DNA of 64,000 nucleotides from JADFAK01 sp047615865. Lineage in GTDB: Bacteria; Bacteroidota; Bacteroidia; Flavobacteriales_D; Sanyastnellaceae. The position numbers and the translations under genes were made by a program. The notes under the pieces were generated by a model, which ran no database searches, was not told the origin of the DNA, and worked only from the letters and a program-made list of their open reading frames with translations. The stretch's first letter is position 1, and the number at the start of each line of letters is the position of its first letter. Below are positions 52,565 through 62,214 of the stretch, piece by piece. The DNA is taken from NCBI GenBank assembly GCA_047615865.1, contig JBLHIB010000001.1, positions 1 through 64,000 on the forward strand, given 5' to 3'.

Positions 52565-53497
52565 TCAGCCCCAGTTAATGTCTATCTCGTTTGGACGAAC
52601 TTCAATTTCAATATTGCGATTTAGGAACAGTGGAAGGTTACGAGTCGTATGGCCAGCGGGAAAATCGAAACATACGGGAAATGAGTAATCCTTCACATAA
52701 CCCTCAATTATCGTCCTTGCATCTTTACCGAAGGCATTGTCTTTGTCAAAACCGAATTCCATCGTATTGTCTCTCATATCAGATAAGCCTCCTACAATTA
52801 AGCCTTCCAATGCATCGAACCAACCGAGCAGTTTAAAGTTCATCATCATTCGATCAAGATGGTAGAGGTATTCATCAAGATCTTCTAAAAACAGTATTGT
52901 CCCAGGTTGTGGTCTATTCAACTCTGAGCCAGACAAGCTATAAAGAACAGAAATATTGCCTCCTCGCAGCACCCCTTTCGCCGAACCTATTCGATGGCCA
53001 TCAACTGCAACGTTAGAATACGATGTTAATTCTCCTTTTAAAGCTTTCAGCAAATAACTCAAGGAATCGGCCGTTGAGCTTGGGAAGCTTACGGGCATAG
53101 TTCCATGAATTGAAACAATAGATCTCACGCCCATATAGGCATGGAGCACTGTCACATCGCTATACCCCACTATCCATTTCGGATTATTTTTTAAAAGGAT
53201 TTCATCCAAATGTTCCAATATTCGTACAGTCCCATATCCTCCTCTTAAGCAAAGTATGGCCTTGATTTTTGGATCAAAAAACGCCTTGTTAATCCCTGAA
53301 GCGCGCAGTTCATCTGGTCCAGCAAATTGATTTTGTCCTTCCATCAATCCATCAAAACAGTCGACCACGAAGCCAGCAGATTCAAGAAATTCAGTAGCCA
53401 AACGAACGATTTCATCTTCAACATGGCGCGCAGTCGCCACCAAAGCTACAGCGTCTCCTGGGATGAGAAAAGCTGGCAATTTTTCAAGCATATTCAT
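52565..53497 (-). CDS. LD-carboxypeptidase (S66 family)
   Basis: A 310-residue serine peptidase of the MccF/LdcA family, which cleaves the L,D bond of the tetrapeptide in peptidoglycan recycling, or related substrates. ALVATARHVEDEIVRLA is the N-terminal pattern, AILCLRGGYGTVRIL leads into the active site, WIVGYSDVTVLHAYMG holds the nucleophile Ser, and the Glu and His are probably in FLEDLDEYLYHL and FPAGHTTRNLP. No signal peptide, so it is cytoplasmic. It is divergent from metG. Confidence 0.92.
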   Translation of the reverse strand: MNMLEKLPAFLIPGDAVALVATARHVEDEIVRLATEFLESAGFVVDCFDGLMEGQNQFAGPDELRASGINKAFFDPKIKAILCLRGGYGTVRILEHLDEILLKNNPKWIVGYSDVTVLHAYMGVRSIVSIHGTMPVSFPSSTADSLSYLLKALKGELTSYSNVAVDGHRIGSAKGVLRGGNISVLYSLSGSELNRPQPGTILFLEDLDEYLYHLDRMMMNFKLLGWFDALEGLIVGGLSDMRDNTMEFGFDKDNAFGKDARTIIEGYVKDYSFPVCFDFPAGHTTRNLPLFLNRNIEIEVRPNEIDINWG

Positions 53498-53524
53498 GAG
53501 CCTAAAAATGTGACTATTACTAGC

Positions 53525-53532
53525 TATCTTTG
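53525..53532 (+). promoter_or_regulatory. Candidate -7 box for metG
   Basis: TATCTTTG matches TAnnTTTG, 31 bases upstream of the metG ATG at 53564. No clear -33 element. Confidence 0.4.
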
Positions 53533-53563
53533 ACGGCTTTGAGCGAAAATTCTGAAACGTATA

Positions 53564-55636
53564 ATGTTAATGGATTCACAAGATCACGATTCACCTAAGA
53601 GATACATGGTTACATCGGCACTTCCATATGCCAATGGTCCTTTGCATATTGGCCATGTAGCTGGCGCATATTTACCTGCAGACATATATGTAAGATACCT
53701 GCGAGCCAAGGGTAAAGACGTCGTTTGGATTTGTGGGTCAGATGAGCATGGCGCAGCTATTACCTTACGAGCGAAAAAAGAGGGAACAACGCCTCAAGCT
53801 ATCGTTGACAAATACCATACAATTATACGCGACGCCTTTAAAGATTTTGGGATATCGTTTGATCATTACGACCGCACAACTTCAGAGCGACATCACCAAA
53901 CTGCTCAAGAATTTTTTACCGCACTCAATGACAAAGGCTCTTTTGAGATTAAAACATCGGAACAGTTTTACGATGAGAAGGAACAGCAGTTTCTGGCCGA
54001 TCGTTACATTATGGGAACTTGTCCCAAGTGCAACTATGACCAGGCTTATGGAGATCAATGTGAGAAATGTGGTTCGACATTGAGTCCCCTCGAATTGATC
54101 AATCCCAAATCAACCTTGAGCGGCGCGGCCCCAGTTAAACGCGAGACTTCTTTGTGGTATTTACCAATGGGGGAGCACGAGGACTGGATTCGCGACTATA
54201 TTCAAGATGGGGTACTAGACAAAAAACAACACCACGATCCAAAAACATGGAAGAATCATGTTGTTGGCCAATGTAAATCTTGGATAGACGCAGGACTGCA
54301 AAGTCGTGCCATGACAAGAGATCTAGATTGGGGAGTTCCTGTTCCAGTTGAAGGTGCTGACGGAAAAGTACTTTACGTATGGTTAGATGCCCCGATCGGA
54401 TATGTAAGTGCTACAAAGGCGTGGGCCGAAGAAAATGGTAAAGATTGGGAGCCATACTGGAAGGACAAAGACACCGCATTGATTCATTTCATAGGTAAAG
54501 ACAACATTGTTTTCCATTGTATCATCTTTCCCATCCTTCTTAAAGAGCGCGGCGATTATATTCTTCCAACCAATGTGCCTGCCAATGAATTCATGAACTT
54601 GCAAGGAGATAAGATATCCACCTCCCGAAATTGGGCCGTTTGGCTTCATGAATATTTAGAAGATTTCCCTGGACGACAGGACGAATTAAGGTATGTACTA
54701 GGTAGCATTCTACCTGAACAAAAGGATAGTGAATTCACATGGCGTGAGTATCAGGACCGCGTTAATAATGAGTTGGCCGATATTCTCGGGAATTTTGTGA
54801 ATCGTGCTGTTGTTTTGACAGGAAAATATTTCGATGGAATTATTCCCGATGAAGGAGAATATAGCGCAGACGATCTCAAAATATTGCAGGATATGCGAGG
54901 CAAGAGAGCTATTGTTGGCAAATCTATTGAAGCGTATAGGTTCCGTGAAGCATTGCAAGAGGCTATGAACATCGCTCGATTGGGCAATAAATATCTTGCG
55001 GATAGCGAGCCTTGGAAAATATTCAAAACCGATCCTGATCGCGTAAAGACAATTCTCAATGTGTGCTTACAAATCGTGGCTGAATGCACCGTCGTTCTTG
55101 AACCTTTTCTTCCGTTTTCTATGGAAAAAATTCGAAAAGCAATGGGCATTGGACTCCAGGCTTGGGATTCTACAGACTCTATATCAATTTCCGGACTTGC
55201 AATAACGAGCCCAGGAATACTCTTCACTAAAATAGATGATGAGATCGTAGCTGTGCAAATAGAGAAATTAGGCACGAAGGAGACTGAGACAGTCTTAAAA
55301 CCCGTCAAGGATGAGTGTACTTTTGAAGACTTTGTCAAAAGCGACATCCGTGTTGGAACTATCTTGGAGGCAGAGCAAATTCCGAAAACGAAGAAACTCC
55401 TTAAATTAAAGGTTGATATTGGATTGGAAGTTCGCACTATTGTGAGTGGAATCGCCGAATCATATAGCCCTGAGCAAGTTGTTGGTCAGAAAGTAAGTGT
55501 GATCGTTAACCTGGCACCTCGAAAAATAAAGGGAGTGGAAAGTCAGGGAATGATTCTGATGGCAGACAATGGAAAAGGAGAGCTTTCCTTTATTTCACCG
55601 ACCAAAGAATTTGGTTCTGGAAACACTATTGGATAA
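53564..55636 (+). CDS. metG: Methionyl-tRNA synthetase with C-terminal tRNA-binding domain
   Basis: A 690-residue class I synthetase. The HIGH motif is in LPYANGPLHIGHVAGAY; the zinc knuckle CPKCNYDQAYGDQCEKCG is the four-Cys form; the KMSKS loop reads KISTSRNW, as in other MetRS of this phylum. The anticodon-binding helical domain follows, and the last ~110 residues (FVKSDIRVGTILEAEQIPK; VGQKVSVIVNLAPRKIKG) are an EMAP/Trbp111-type tRNA-binding dimerisation domain. The start may be the ATG at 53564 or 53570. A terminator hairpin lies just downstream. Confidence 0.97.
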   Translation: MLMDSQDHDSPKRYMVTSALPYANGPLHIGHVAGAYLPADIYVRYLRAKGKDVVWICGSDEHGAAITLRAKKEGTTPQAIVDKYHTIIRDAFKDFGISFDHYDRTTSERHHQTAQEFFTALNDKGSFEIKTSEQFYDEKEQQFLADRYIMGTCPKCNYDQAYGDQCEKCGSTLSPLELINPKSTLSGAAPVKRETSLWYLPMGEHEDWIRDYIQDGVLDKKQHHDPKTWKNHVVGQCKSWIDAGLQSRAMTRDLDWGVPVPVEGADGKVLYVWLDAPIGYVSATKAWAEENGKDWEPYWKDKDTALIHFIGKDNIVFHCIIFPILLKERGDYILPTNVPANEFMNLQGDKISTSRNWAVWLHEYLEDFPGRQDELRYVLGSILPEQKDSEFTWREYQDRVNNELADILGNFVNRAVVLTGKYFDGIIPDEGEYSADDLKILQDMRGKRAIVGKSIEAYRFREALQEAMNIARLGNKYLADSEPWKIFKTDPDRVKTILNVCLQIVAECTVVLEPFLPFSMEKIRKAMGIGLQAWDSTDSISISGLAITSPGILFTKIDDEIVAVQIEKLGTKETETVLKPVKDECTFEDFVKSDIRVGTILEAEQIPKTKKLLKLKVDIGLEVRTIVSGIAESYSPEQVVGQKVSVIVNLAPRKIKGVESQGMILMADNGKGELSFISPTKEFGSGNTIG

Positions 55637-55640
55637 AAAT

Positions 55641-55666
55641 AAAGAGGGACCAGTGGCCCCTCTTTT
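55641..55666 (+). terminator. Intrinsic terminator after metG
   Basis: AAAGAGGGACC (55641-55651) and GGCCCCTCTTT (55655-55665) with one mismatch and an AGT loop, ending in four Ts (55663-55666). Confidence 0.75.
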
Positions 55667-55759
55667 CACATCAAAACTTGAATATCACGTTGTGCTATAT
55701 CAAGTAAAACCTATCCATAATACATCTTCATTGAGGCCTCCCCTACTACCCGGAAAATT

Positions 55760-56038
55760 CTAACGACGGTTACATCGTTTAATTGACCTTCTATTCTTTC
55801 GCTTAATCTTCCTACTATTCTTCACCCAACATCCCTCTTGCCAAATTCGAACACCTGTTCGATGGTGAACATGCCAAACGCCTGGCACCCACACTTGATG
55901 GGTTTTTGCTGCTGCACATTGGCTATTTGAATTTGACAAAGAAACATGCGCTTGAATCACTTGTGCGCTTAAAAATTGAGCTGTGCAAACGATAAAAAGC
56001 ACAGATAAGATCTTAAAAAAACCGGTTGACTCTTTCAT
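55760..56038 (-). CDS. Small secreted YXWGXW-like basic protein
   Basis: A 92-residue hypothetical protein. A clear signal peptide (LSVLFIVCTAQFLSAQ) is followed by a Ser/Asn-rich spacer and HQVWVPGVWHVHHRTGVRIWQEGCWVK, which resembles the tandem W-x-P-G-x-W repeats of YXWGXW proteins. The C-terminal 20 residues are almost entirely basic (RKIKRKNRRSIKR). Three cysteines in the mature part could pair. Its position next to asd does not suggest a function. I use MKESTGFFK as the start, three codons after the first in-frame ATG. It could bind anionic cell-envelope polymers (inference). Confidence 0.6.
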   Translation of the reverse strand: MKESTGFFKILSVLFIVCTAQFLSAQVIQAHVSLSNSNSQCAAAKTHQVWVPGVWHVHHRTGVRIWQEGCWVKNSRKIKRKNRRSIKRCNRR

Positions 56039-56098
56039 ACTGCTCAAATATTGGTTCGGTAGTATGACTTAAGAATGTACTTATGGTTTAATAGAGAA

Positions 56099-57109
56099 TT
56101 ACTTTTCGATAGGTTTCTTGCCAAACCAAGGCATTTTTACGAGCATCTCTGCAATCTGAACAGCATTAGTGGCAGCTCCTTTTCTAAGGTTATCACTAAC
56201 GATCCACATATTTAGTGTGTTGGCATTTGATTCGTCGCATCGGATTCTACCAACAAAGACATCATCTTTATCATGAGCGATCAACGGCATTGGATACACA
56301 TTGGTATCGGGATTATCCTGAACCGTTATCCCGTCTGTTTGATTCAGCAACTTACGTACATCGGCAATTTCAAAATTAGAATTCAACTCCAAATTCACCG
56401 ATTCTGAATGACCACCTACTACAGGAACTCGCACAGCTGTGGCGGAGATGCGAAGCGCAGGTTCTTTAAGAATCTTACGAGACTCTTCTACAATTTTCAT
56501 TTCCTCTTTCGTGTAGCCGTTGTCGAGAAAAACATCGCAATGGGGTAGGCAGTTCTTATCGATGGGATACGGATATGCCATTGCCGTGCGAACGCCATTG
56601 CGTTCAGCTTGCATTTGATCCACAGCTTTGACACCTGTGCCAGTAATCGATTGATATGTCGACACTATAACTCGCTTGATTCCATAGGCCTTGTGTATAG
56701 GACTCAACACCAGTGCCAATTGAATTGTACTGCAATTGGGGTTGGCAATGATCTTCTGATGTTCAAGCATGCAATCGGCGTTGATTTCAGGCACGACTAA
56801 AGGCACATCTTCATTCATTCTCCAAGCTGAAGAATTATCGATAACGTAGGCGCCGGCCTCTGCAAATCGTGGTGCCCATTTCATACTTACTGCTCCACCA
56901 GCAGAGAAGAGGGCAATATCTGGTTTTGACTGAACGGCAGTTTCTAACCCAACTATTTCCCATTCTTGCGATCCAAAATTCAGTTTCTTGCCAATTGATT
57001 TCTCTGATGCAACAGGAATCAAATGATCCACATGGAAACCACGTTCTTCCAAAATTTGCAACATTTTAGTTCCAACTAAACCTGTTGATCCTATGACAGC
57101 GATCTTCAT
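56099..57109 (-). CDS. asd: Aspartate-semialdehyde dehydrogenase
   Basis: A 336-residue NADP enzyme of the lysine/methionine/threonine pathway; it also feeds diaminopimelate to peptidoglycan. IAVIGSTGLVGTKML is the dinucleotide fold, PNCSTIQLALVL holds the catalytic Cys, and VVGGHSESVNLEL the catalytic His. Length is standard. It stands alone between two secreted-protein genes. Confidence 0.96.
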   Translation of the reverse strand: MKIAVIGSTGLVGTKMLQILEERGFHVDHLIPVASEKSIGKKLNFGSQEWEIVGLETAVQSKPDIALFSAGGAVSMKWAPRFAEAGAYVIDNSSAWRMNEDVPLVVPEINADCMLEHQKIIANPNCSTIQLALVLSPIHKAYGIKRVIVSTYQSITGTGVKAVDQMQAERNGVRTAMAYPYPIDKNCLPHCDVFLDNGYTKEEMKIVEESRKILKEPALRISATAVRVPVVGGHSESVNLELNSNFEIADVRKLLNQTDGITVQDNPDTNVYPMPLIAHDKDDVFVGRIRCDESNANTLNMWIVSDNLRKGAATNAVQIAEMLVKMPWFGKKPIEK

Positions 57110-57204
57110 AATACGACTGTGATTAAAACAATGAAATGATCACAAAATTTTCACCTCTTGTGGTCTCCAAAAATACTATATTTAGCTCCATCAAATTTAG
57201 CTCA

Positions 57205-60200
57205 ATGAAGCTTTTTACACAGGCATTTCAACTATTCGCATTCGTACTCATTGCTACTGCATGTCACGGACAAGTATTCGATGATTTTTCGGATGGAGAT
57301 TTCACCACAAATCCTCAATGGTCAGGCGACCAGGAATTGTTCGAAATAGAAACCGAACAACTGCAAACCATTGGGACATTGGCTGGTCAAGCTATTCTTT
57401 TCACCGGAAACAGCTCTTCGATGGACGACAAGGAGTGGGGCATTTGGGTGAAGCAATCATTTTCTGGATCAGGAAATAATCACTCACGGATCTATTTATC
57501 GGCGAGCACATCCTCTATGAACTTCACAAGTGGCGAGGCGGCTGGAGTTGAAGGATATTTTATTCAACTAGGTGAAGCGGGCAGTGACGATGCGATTAAA
57601 TTGTATCGCGACGACCAATTGGACGACGCCCCAGTATTGATCGCGGAAGGCAGCGTGGGAACCGTCAGCTCGTCATTTGAAATAGCTCTCAGAGTCACGA
57701 GATCTGCTCAGGGAGAATGGAATATTTACGCTGATTTTACTGGAGGAGATGATTTCATTCTTGATGCCGCAGGAGTCGACAACACATACTCTACAACCGA
57801 ATTCTTTGGACTCGCTTGTTTGTATACAGCCTCTAACGCTGACAATTTTTATTTTGACGACATTTATTTCGGAGATCCCTTAGTTGACACTGATGCTCCT
57901 TTCGTACAGACGGCAACAGTAATTACAAACACTACTATCGACTTATTATTTAATGAGCCACTGGCCACCTTCACCGCTGAAGATGTTGCCAACTATTCGA
58001 TAGGGGGAATAGGATCTGCGCAAACGGCAACTCTCGATGGTGGCAATAGTAGTTTAGTGCATTTGACATTTCCCACCAATTTCATAGAAAATGAAACTTT
58101 CGTTCTGACCGTTAGCGGGGTCGATGATCTTGCGGAAAATAGCATGATCACCTCAACTCATGATCTCATCTGGGTTGTGGTTCAGGCGGCGACATTGCGC
58201 GATGTAGTTTTCAACGAACTTCTGCCAGATCCGAATCCTATTGTGGGTTTACCAGAGTCTGAATTTGTCGAATTGTACAACAGCAGTTCATCGGCCTTTG
58301 ACCTTGCCAATTGGGAGTTTGTCAATTCTACTACAAGTAAGGTATTGCCTTCTCATATTTTGGCTTCAGGTGATTATGTGATCCTTTGCGATGAAAATAA
58401 TGCTGAGCTTCTTCAACCGTTTGGATCAGTGATTGGAATTAGTTCTTTCACAGCTTTGGCCAACACAGGAGACAGTTTGACGCTTTTGGATCCTGATGGA
58501 CAAATTATCGATTTAGTTGTCTATTCGGACTCTTGGTACGGTGATTCAGAAAAGGCAGATGGTGGCTGGACTTTGGAACAGATTAATCCTGAGACAGACT
58601 GCACAGGATCTGGAAATTGGCGTGCTTCAAACGATTTATCAGGAGGAACTCCTGGAGCAGAAAGTTCAATTCTCGATCTTTCGCCAGATGGCAATGCTCC
58701 GACTATTTCTTCCGTGGTCGTGGGCGACGATGCGACGATTACAATTGTTTTCGATGAAGCACTGGATATCAATTCGATCGACCTGGCAGACTTCACTTTA
58801 AACGAGGGGGTAATCATCGAAAACTTTACTATTGAAATCGAAGCCACGAGCATTCTACTGACTTTAGATCTTCCTCTAGCTCCAGGCTCATCTTACGTTC
58901 TAACTGTAGATGAAGTTGCAGACTGCTCGGGCAATGCCACAGGATCCATAGAATATGGTTTTGACATCGGATTTACTCCTGATTTTGGAGACTTAATTAT
59001 CAACGAATTCTTACCAGACCCGGACGAGTCAATTCCATCTCCCAATGCTGAATATATTGAGTTGTACAACAAGTCGGCCAATTCGGTTGAATTGTTTGGA
59101 ATTCAATTATCCGGAGGAGTGATTACTTCTAGTTATGTTCTATTATCGAACGATTACGTCATCATACATCACCCTAATGATGTTGACCTTTTTATCCCTT
59201 ATTCGAATGCAATAGCGATGGAGGGTTTTCCTGGGTTGACCAATTCTGGAACAGAGCTTGAGCTTTATTCAGAAGCAGGTGATTTGCTTGACGCTTTAGA
59301 ATACGATCTTTCGTGGTATCAGGACTCAGAAAAAGACGAAGGTGGCTGGTCAATTGAATTAATGAATCCAAACGATCCATGCAGTGATGCTGACAATTGG
59401 CGTGCATCTGTGGCTAATTTTGGAGCTACACCAGGCGAGGAAAACTCCGTTTTCACATCAGACCCAGATTCAGACTTCCCTATTTTACTTTGGCCACTTG
59501 TGCACGATTCACAGACAGTGGAATTTGTCTTTGATGAGGGGCTGAGCAGCGATTTAGATGCTATTACATTTACTCTTTTGGACGAGTCAGGCAATGATTC
59601 TGGAATTCTACCTAGCTCAATAGAGCCTGGTGAGACCAACCAAAACATACTTATCACTTTGGAAAGTCCGCTTGAAGAAGGGATTATTTATACCGCAATT
59701 TTATCACATGTTGCAGACTGCTGGGGAAATATTGCTGATGAATCGGCGACACAATTGGCATTGGCGGAGTTTCCTGAACCTGGTGATTTCATCATCAATG
59801 AAATCATGTTTGACCCGACTTCAATTGGCTCTGATTATGTAGAAATACTGAACAGATCTGAGAAGCACATTACTATTTCAAATTGGCAATTAGCGAATGT
59901 TGATGGCGGATTTATCGACAACTTCAGCGTAATGACAGAAGCTCCATTTGTTTTGTTTAGTGGTGAGCACATGGTATTCACGGAAGACCGATCTTCAACT
60001 ATTTCTGCCTACCCATTTGCCGAAGGCCAAAACATCATAGAGGTAGAAAACCTACCAGCAATGTCCAATAGCGACGGAGACATCTTGCTATTCACTCCTC
60101 AACTACTTGAATCTGATGCATTTCACTACGACGAAGACATGCATTTTGAATTGATCGATGATGTCGAAGGAGTTTCATTGGAACGTATCGATCCGTGGGG

Positions 60201-60621
60201 CGAAACCAACAATCGTTCGAACTGGCATTCGGCGGCTACCAGCCAAGGATATGGCACACCAGGCTACTTGAACTCACAAGATTTTCAATCGCCTCTTAGT
60301 GCGTCAGAAATAACAATTGCTCCAGAAGTATTTTCACCAGATAATGATGGATTAGATGATGTTGTCCAAATCCATTATGACTTCACCGAGCCGGGCAATA
60401 TTGCAACGGTGACCATCTACAATAAGAACGGTGTGGTTATTCGTAGGCTAGTAAACAATGAACTTTTAGGAGCTACGGGTTCAATAACATGGGATGGAAT
60501 TACCGATGACAATCAAAAAGCGCCAATAGGGATTTACGTCATTCTTGTTGAGACATTTCGAATTGACGGCTCACAGGAAGTGTACAAAGAAAGTTGTGTT
60601 TTGGCTCATCCATTGAAATAA
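57205..60621 (+). CDS. Giant lamin-tail / Ig-like secreted protein with T9SS-like C-terminal domain
   Basis: An 1138-residue secreted protein. A signal peptide (AFQLFAFVLIATACHGQ) is followed by a jelly-roll (LamG-like) domain (about 20-230). Then alternating SbsA-like Ig units and lamin-tail domains follow. The lamin-tail copies share the sequences SWYGDSEKADGGWTLEQINP and SWYQDSEKDEGGWSIELMNP, then NWRAS. The C-terminal ~85 residues (APEVFSPDNDGLDDVVQIHYD; VTIYNKNGVVIRRLV; SITWDGITDDNQ; IGIYVILVETF) resemble the type B gliding-motility or FlgD-like sorting domain. It is presumably exported by the T9SS. I use the ATG at 57205, where the signal peptide begins. Confidence 0.85.
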   Translation: MKLFTQAFQLFAFVLIATACHGQVFDDFSDGDFTTNPQWSGDQELFEIETEQLQTIGTLAGQAILFTGNSSSMDDKEWGIWVKQSFSGSGNNHSRIYLSASTSSMNFTSGEAAGVEGYFIQLGEAGSDDAIKLYRDDQLDDAPVLIAEGSVGTVSSSFEIALRVTRSAQGEWNIYADFTGGDDFILDAAGVDNTYSTTEFFGLACLYTASNADNFYFDDIYFGDPLVDTDAPFVQTATVITNTTIDLLFNEPLATFTAEDVANYSIGGIGSAQTATLDGGNSSLVHLTFPTNFIENETFVLTVSGVDDLAENSMITSTHDLIWVVVQAATLRDVVFNELLPDPNPIVGLPESEFVELYNSSSSAFDLANWEFVNSTTSKVLPSHILASGDYVILCDENNAELLQPFGSVIGISSFTALANTGDSLTLLDPDGQIIDLVVYSDSWYGDSEKADGGWTLEQINPETDCTGSGNWRASNDLSGGTPGAESSILDLSPDGNAPTISSVVVGDDATITIVFDEALDINSIDLADFTLNEGVIIENFTIEIEATSILLTLDLPLAPGSSYVLTVDEVADCSGNATGSIEYGFDIGFTPDFGDLIINEFLPDPDESIPSPNAEYIELYNKSANSVELFGIQLSGGVITSSYVLLSNDYVIIHHPNDVDLFIPYSNAIAMEGFPGLTNSGTELELYSEAGDLLDALEYDLSWYQDSEKDEGGWSIELMNPNDPCSDADNWRASVANFGATPGEENSVFTSDPDSDFPILLWPLVHDSQTVEFVFDEGLSSDLDAITFTLLDESGNDSGILPSSIEPGETNQNILITLESPLEEGIIYTAILSHVADCWGNIADESATQLALAEFPEPGDFIINEIMFDPTSIGSDYVEILNRSEKHITISNWQLANVDGGFIDNFSVMTEAPFVLFSGEHMVFTEDRSSTISAYPFAEGQNIIEVENLPAMSNSDGDILLFTPQLLESDAFHYDEDMHFELIDDVEGVSLERIDPWGETNNRSNWHSAATSQGYGTPGYLNSQDFQSPLSASEITIAPEVFSPDNDGLDDVVQIHYDFTEPGNIATVTIYNKNGVVIRRLVNNELLGATGSITWDGITDDNQKAPIGIYVILVETFRIDGSQEVYKESCVLAHPLK

Positions 60622-60636
60622 TCAAGTTCTTTGCAC

Positions 60637-61317
60637 GTGCTTCAGCTGTTGTATATATTGATCCCTAGGAAAACAGATTACCTCTCGGAAACATGGATGA
60701 TCCCTTTGTTTTTTGGCTGTTTGGTAGCCATAGCATGGGTAAGAGTTAATTATGGACGTCGAATCCCTCAACTCTTTTCAGATCTCATTAATGTGCGACT
60801 CATGCGTCAAACGATGCGAGAAGAATTGGTCCTCTCCCACCGTGCCTCTATAGCAGTGAGTAGTATTTTCGTAGTGCAATTTTCGTTGCTCTTGTATTTA
60901 TGGGAAGTGAGATCTGGGGTTTCGATATCATCAGGAACAGGGTTCAATCTATTTTGGAAACTCGTTGTCTTAGTTGTTTTAGTCTATTTCGTCAAAATCA
61001 TGCTCTTACGTATTATACAATGGGTAATCGAAGGCGATTTTAGTTTGAATGAATACATACACACTATTTTTCTGAGCAATAAAGTGTTGGGATTACTACT
61101 TTTTCCTCTGCTTTTGTTTTCATTATTCACTGATTACCAGGGCTCTCAATTCCTCTTGATCGTTGCATTGGCGAGCGTTGGCCTAATGTATGTCTTCAGA
61201 TTATTTCGCGGTGCAGGAAATGCACTTATGCAAGGTATACGTCCAGTGTATATTATTTTATACCTTTGCACTCTCGAAATTTTACCCTTATTGCTTTTTA
61301 TGAAATTCATTTCATAG
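60637..61317 (+). CDS. DUF4271 membrane protein
   Basis: A 226-residue inner-membrane protein with about six hydrophobic segments (MIPLFFGCLVAIAWVRV; IFVVQFSLLLYLW; LFPLLLFSLF) and the conserved-looking RLFRGAGNALMQGIRP. I recognise it as the DUF4271 type that sits before hemD in flavobacteria. Function unknown. The start is uncertain: a GTG at 60637 and a TTG at 60631 are in frame, and the first ATG (60697) lies at the first membrane helix. It follows the lamin-tail gene after 15 bases. Confidence 0.75.
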   Translation: MLQLLYILIPRKTDYLSETWMIPLFFGCLVAIAWVRVNYGRRIPQLFSDLINVRLMRQTMREELVLSHRASIAVSSIFVVQFSLLLYLWEVRSGVSISSGTGFNLFWKLVVLVVLVYFVKIMLLRIIQWVIEGDFSLNEYIHTIFLSNKVLGLLLFPLLLFSLFTDYQGSQFLLIVALASVGLMYVFRLFRGAGNALMQGIRPVYIILYLCTLEILPLLLFMKFIS

Positions 61318-61371
61318 CATTTATAAGGAATTCGAGCGATTTTTTTCAAAAACGATCGAAAACAAGGTTCA

Positions 61372-62115
61372 ATGTCAGAAGGAAAGATCAAAACGATTCT
61401 TATTTCTCAACCGCGACCGGTTACTGAGAAATCACCATACTTTGAATTGGCTACTAAGCACAATTTAAAAATAGATTTTCGCTCATTTATCCACGTGGAA
61501 CCGATTGACGCGCAAGAATTCCGTCAGGAGCGAATAAGTATTATGGAGCACACGGCCGTAATACTTACTTCTAAATACGCTGTGAATCATTTCTTCCGTA
61601 TGTGTGAAGAGATGCGAGTAACAGTTCCTGATTCGATGAAGTACTTCTGTATTTCTGAAAGCGTGGCCTTTTATCTGCAGCATCACATTGTTTACCGCAA
61701 GCGGAAAATTTTTGTGGGTAAAGTGCGATTTTCTGAGTTAATCGAAATGATAAAGAAGCACAAGCAAGAGAAATTTCTTTTGCCTTGTTCCAACTTATTG
61801 AAGTCTACGATTCCAGAATCATTGGAAACGGCTAAGATCAATTACACAAAAGCTGTTATGTACAAGACTGTTTGCAGTGATCTATCGGATCTCGCAGAAG
61901 TAAAGTACGACATGCTAGTTTTCTTCAGCCCATCAGGGATCGAATCATTGCTAAAGAATTTCCCGGACTTTTCTCAGGGCACTACTAAGATTGCAGCTTT
62001 TGGTCCGACGACGTTGTCGGCAGTTGAAGAGGCAGGCTTTCGATGTGATGTAAATGCACCGCACCCGAAGGCGCCTTCGATGTCTATGGCAATTGAACAA
62101 TACATTCACGCCTAA
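61372..62115 (+). CDS. hemD: Uroporphyrinogen-III synthase
   Basis: A 247-residue enzyme that closes and inverts ring D of the heme/siroheme precursor. The family is poorly conserved, but ILISQPRPVTEKSPYFELA at the N-terminus, VILTSKYAVNHFFRMCEE, VFFSPSGIESLLKNFPDF and TTKIAAFGPTTLSAVEEAG at the C-terminus fit the two-domain fold. Its 54-base gap after DUF4271 suggests one message. No other heme genes are present. Confidence 0.88.
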   Translation: MSEGKIKTILISQPRPVTEKSPYFELATKHNLKIDFRSFIHVEPIDAQEFRQERISIMEHTAVILTSKYAVNHFFRMCEEMRVTVPDSMKYFCISESVAFYLQHHIVYRKRKIFVGKVRFSELIEMIKKHKQEKFLLPCSNLLKSTIPESLETAKINYTKAVMYKTVCSDLSDLAEVKYDMLVFFSPSGIESLLKNFPDFSQGTTKIAAFGPTTLSAVEEAGFRCDVNAPHPKAPSMSMAIEQYIHA

Positions 62116-62214
62116 ATTAAGCGACCAAGTAGCGCGTAGTTTTGACGAAATTGTTGTGCATTAATGTGCGACCCTCGGTCAAATGCAATGTTATTTAGTC
62201 CGACCTTGGTACGA

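Noticed and set aside
54601..54640. Abnormal KMSKS motif (KISTSR) in metG
   Set aside because: I know this substitution from other Bacteroidota MetRS; it does not indicate loss of function.
54751..55437. A 228-codon minus-strand frame
   Set aside because: It is antisense to the conserved C-terminal half of metG, with no recognisable domains.
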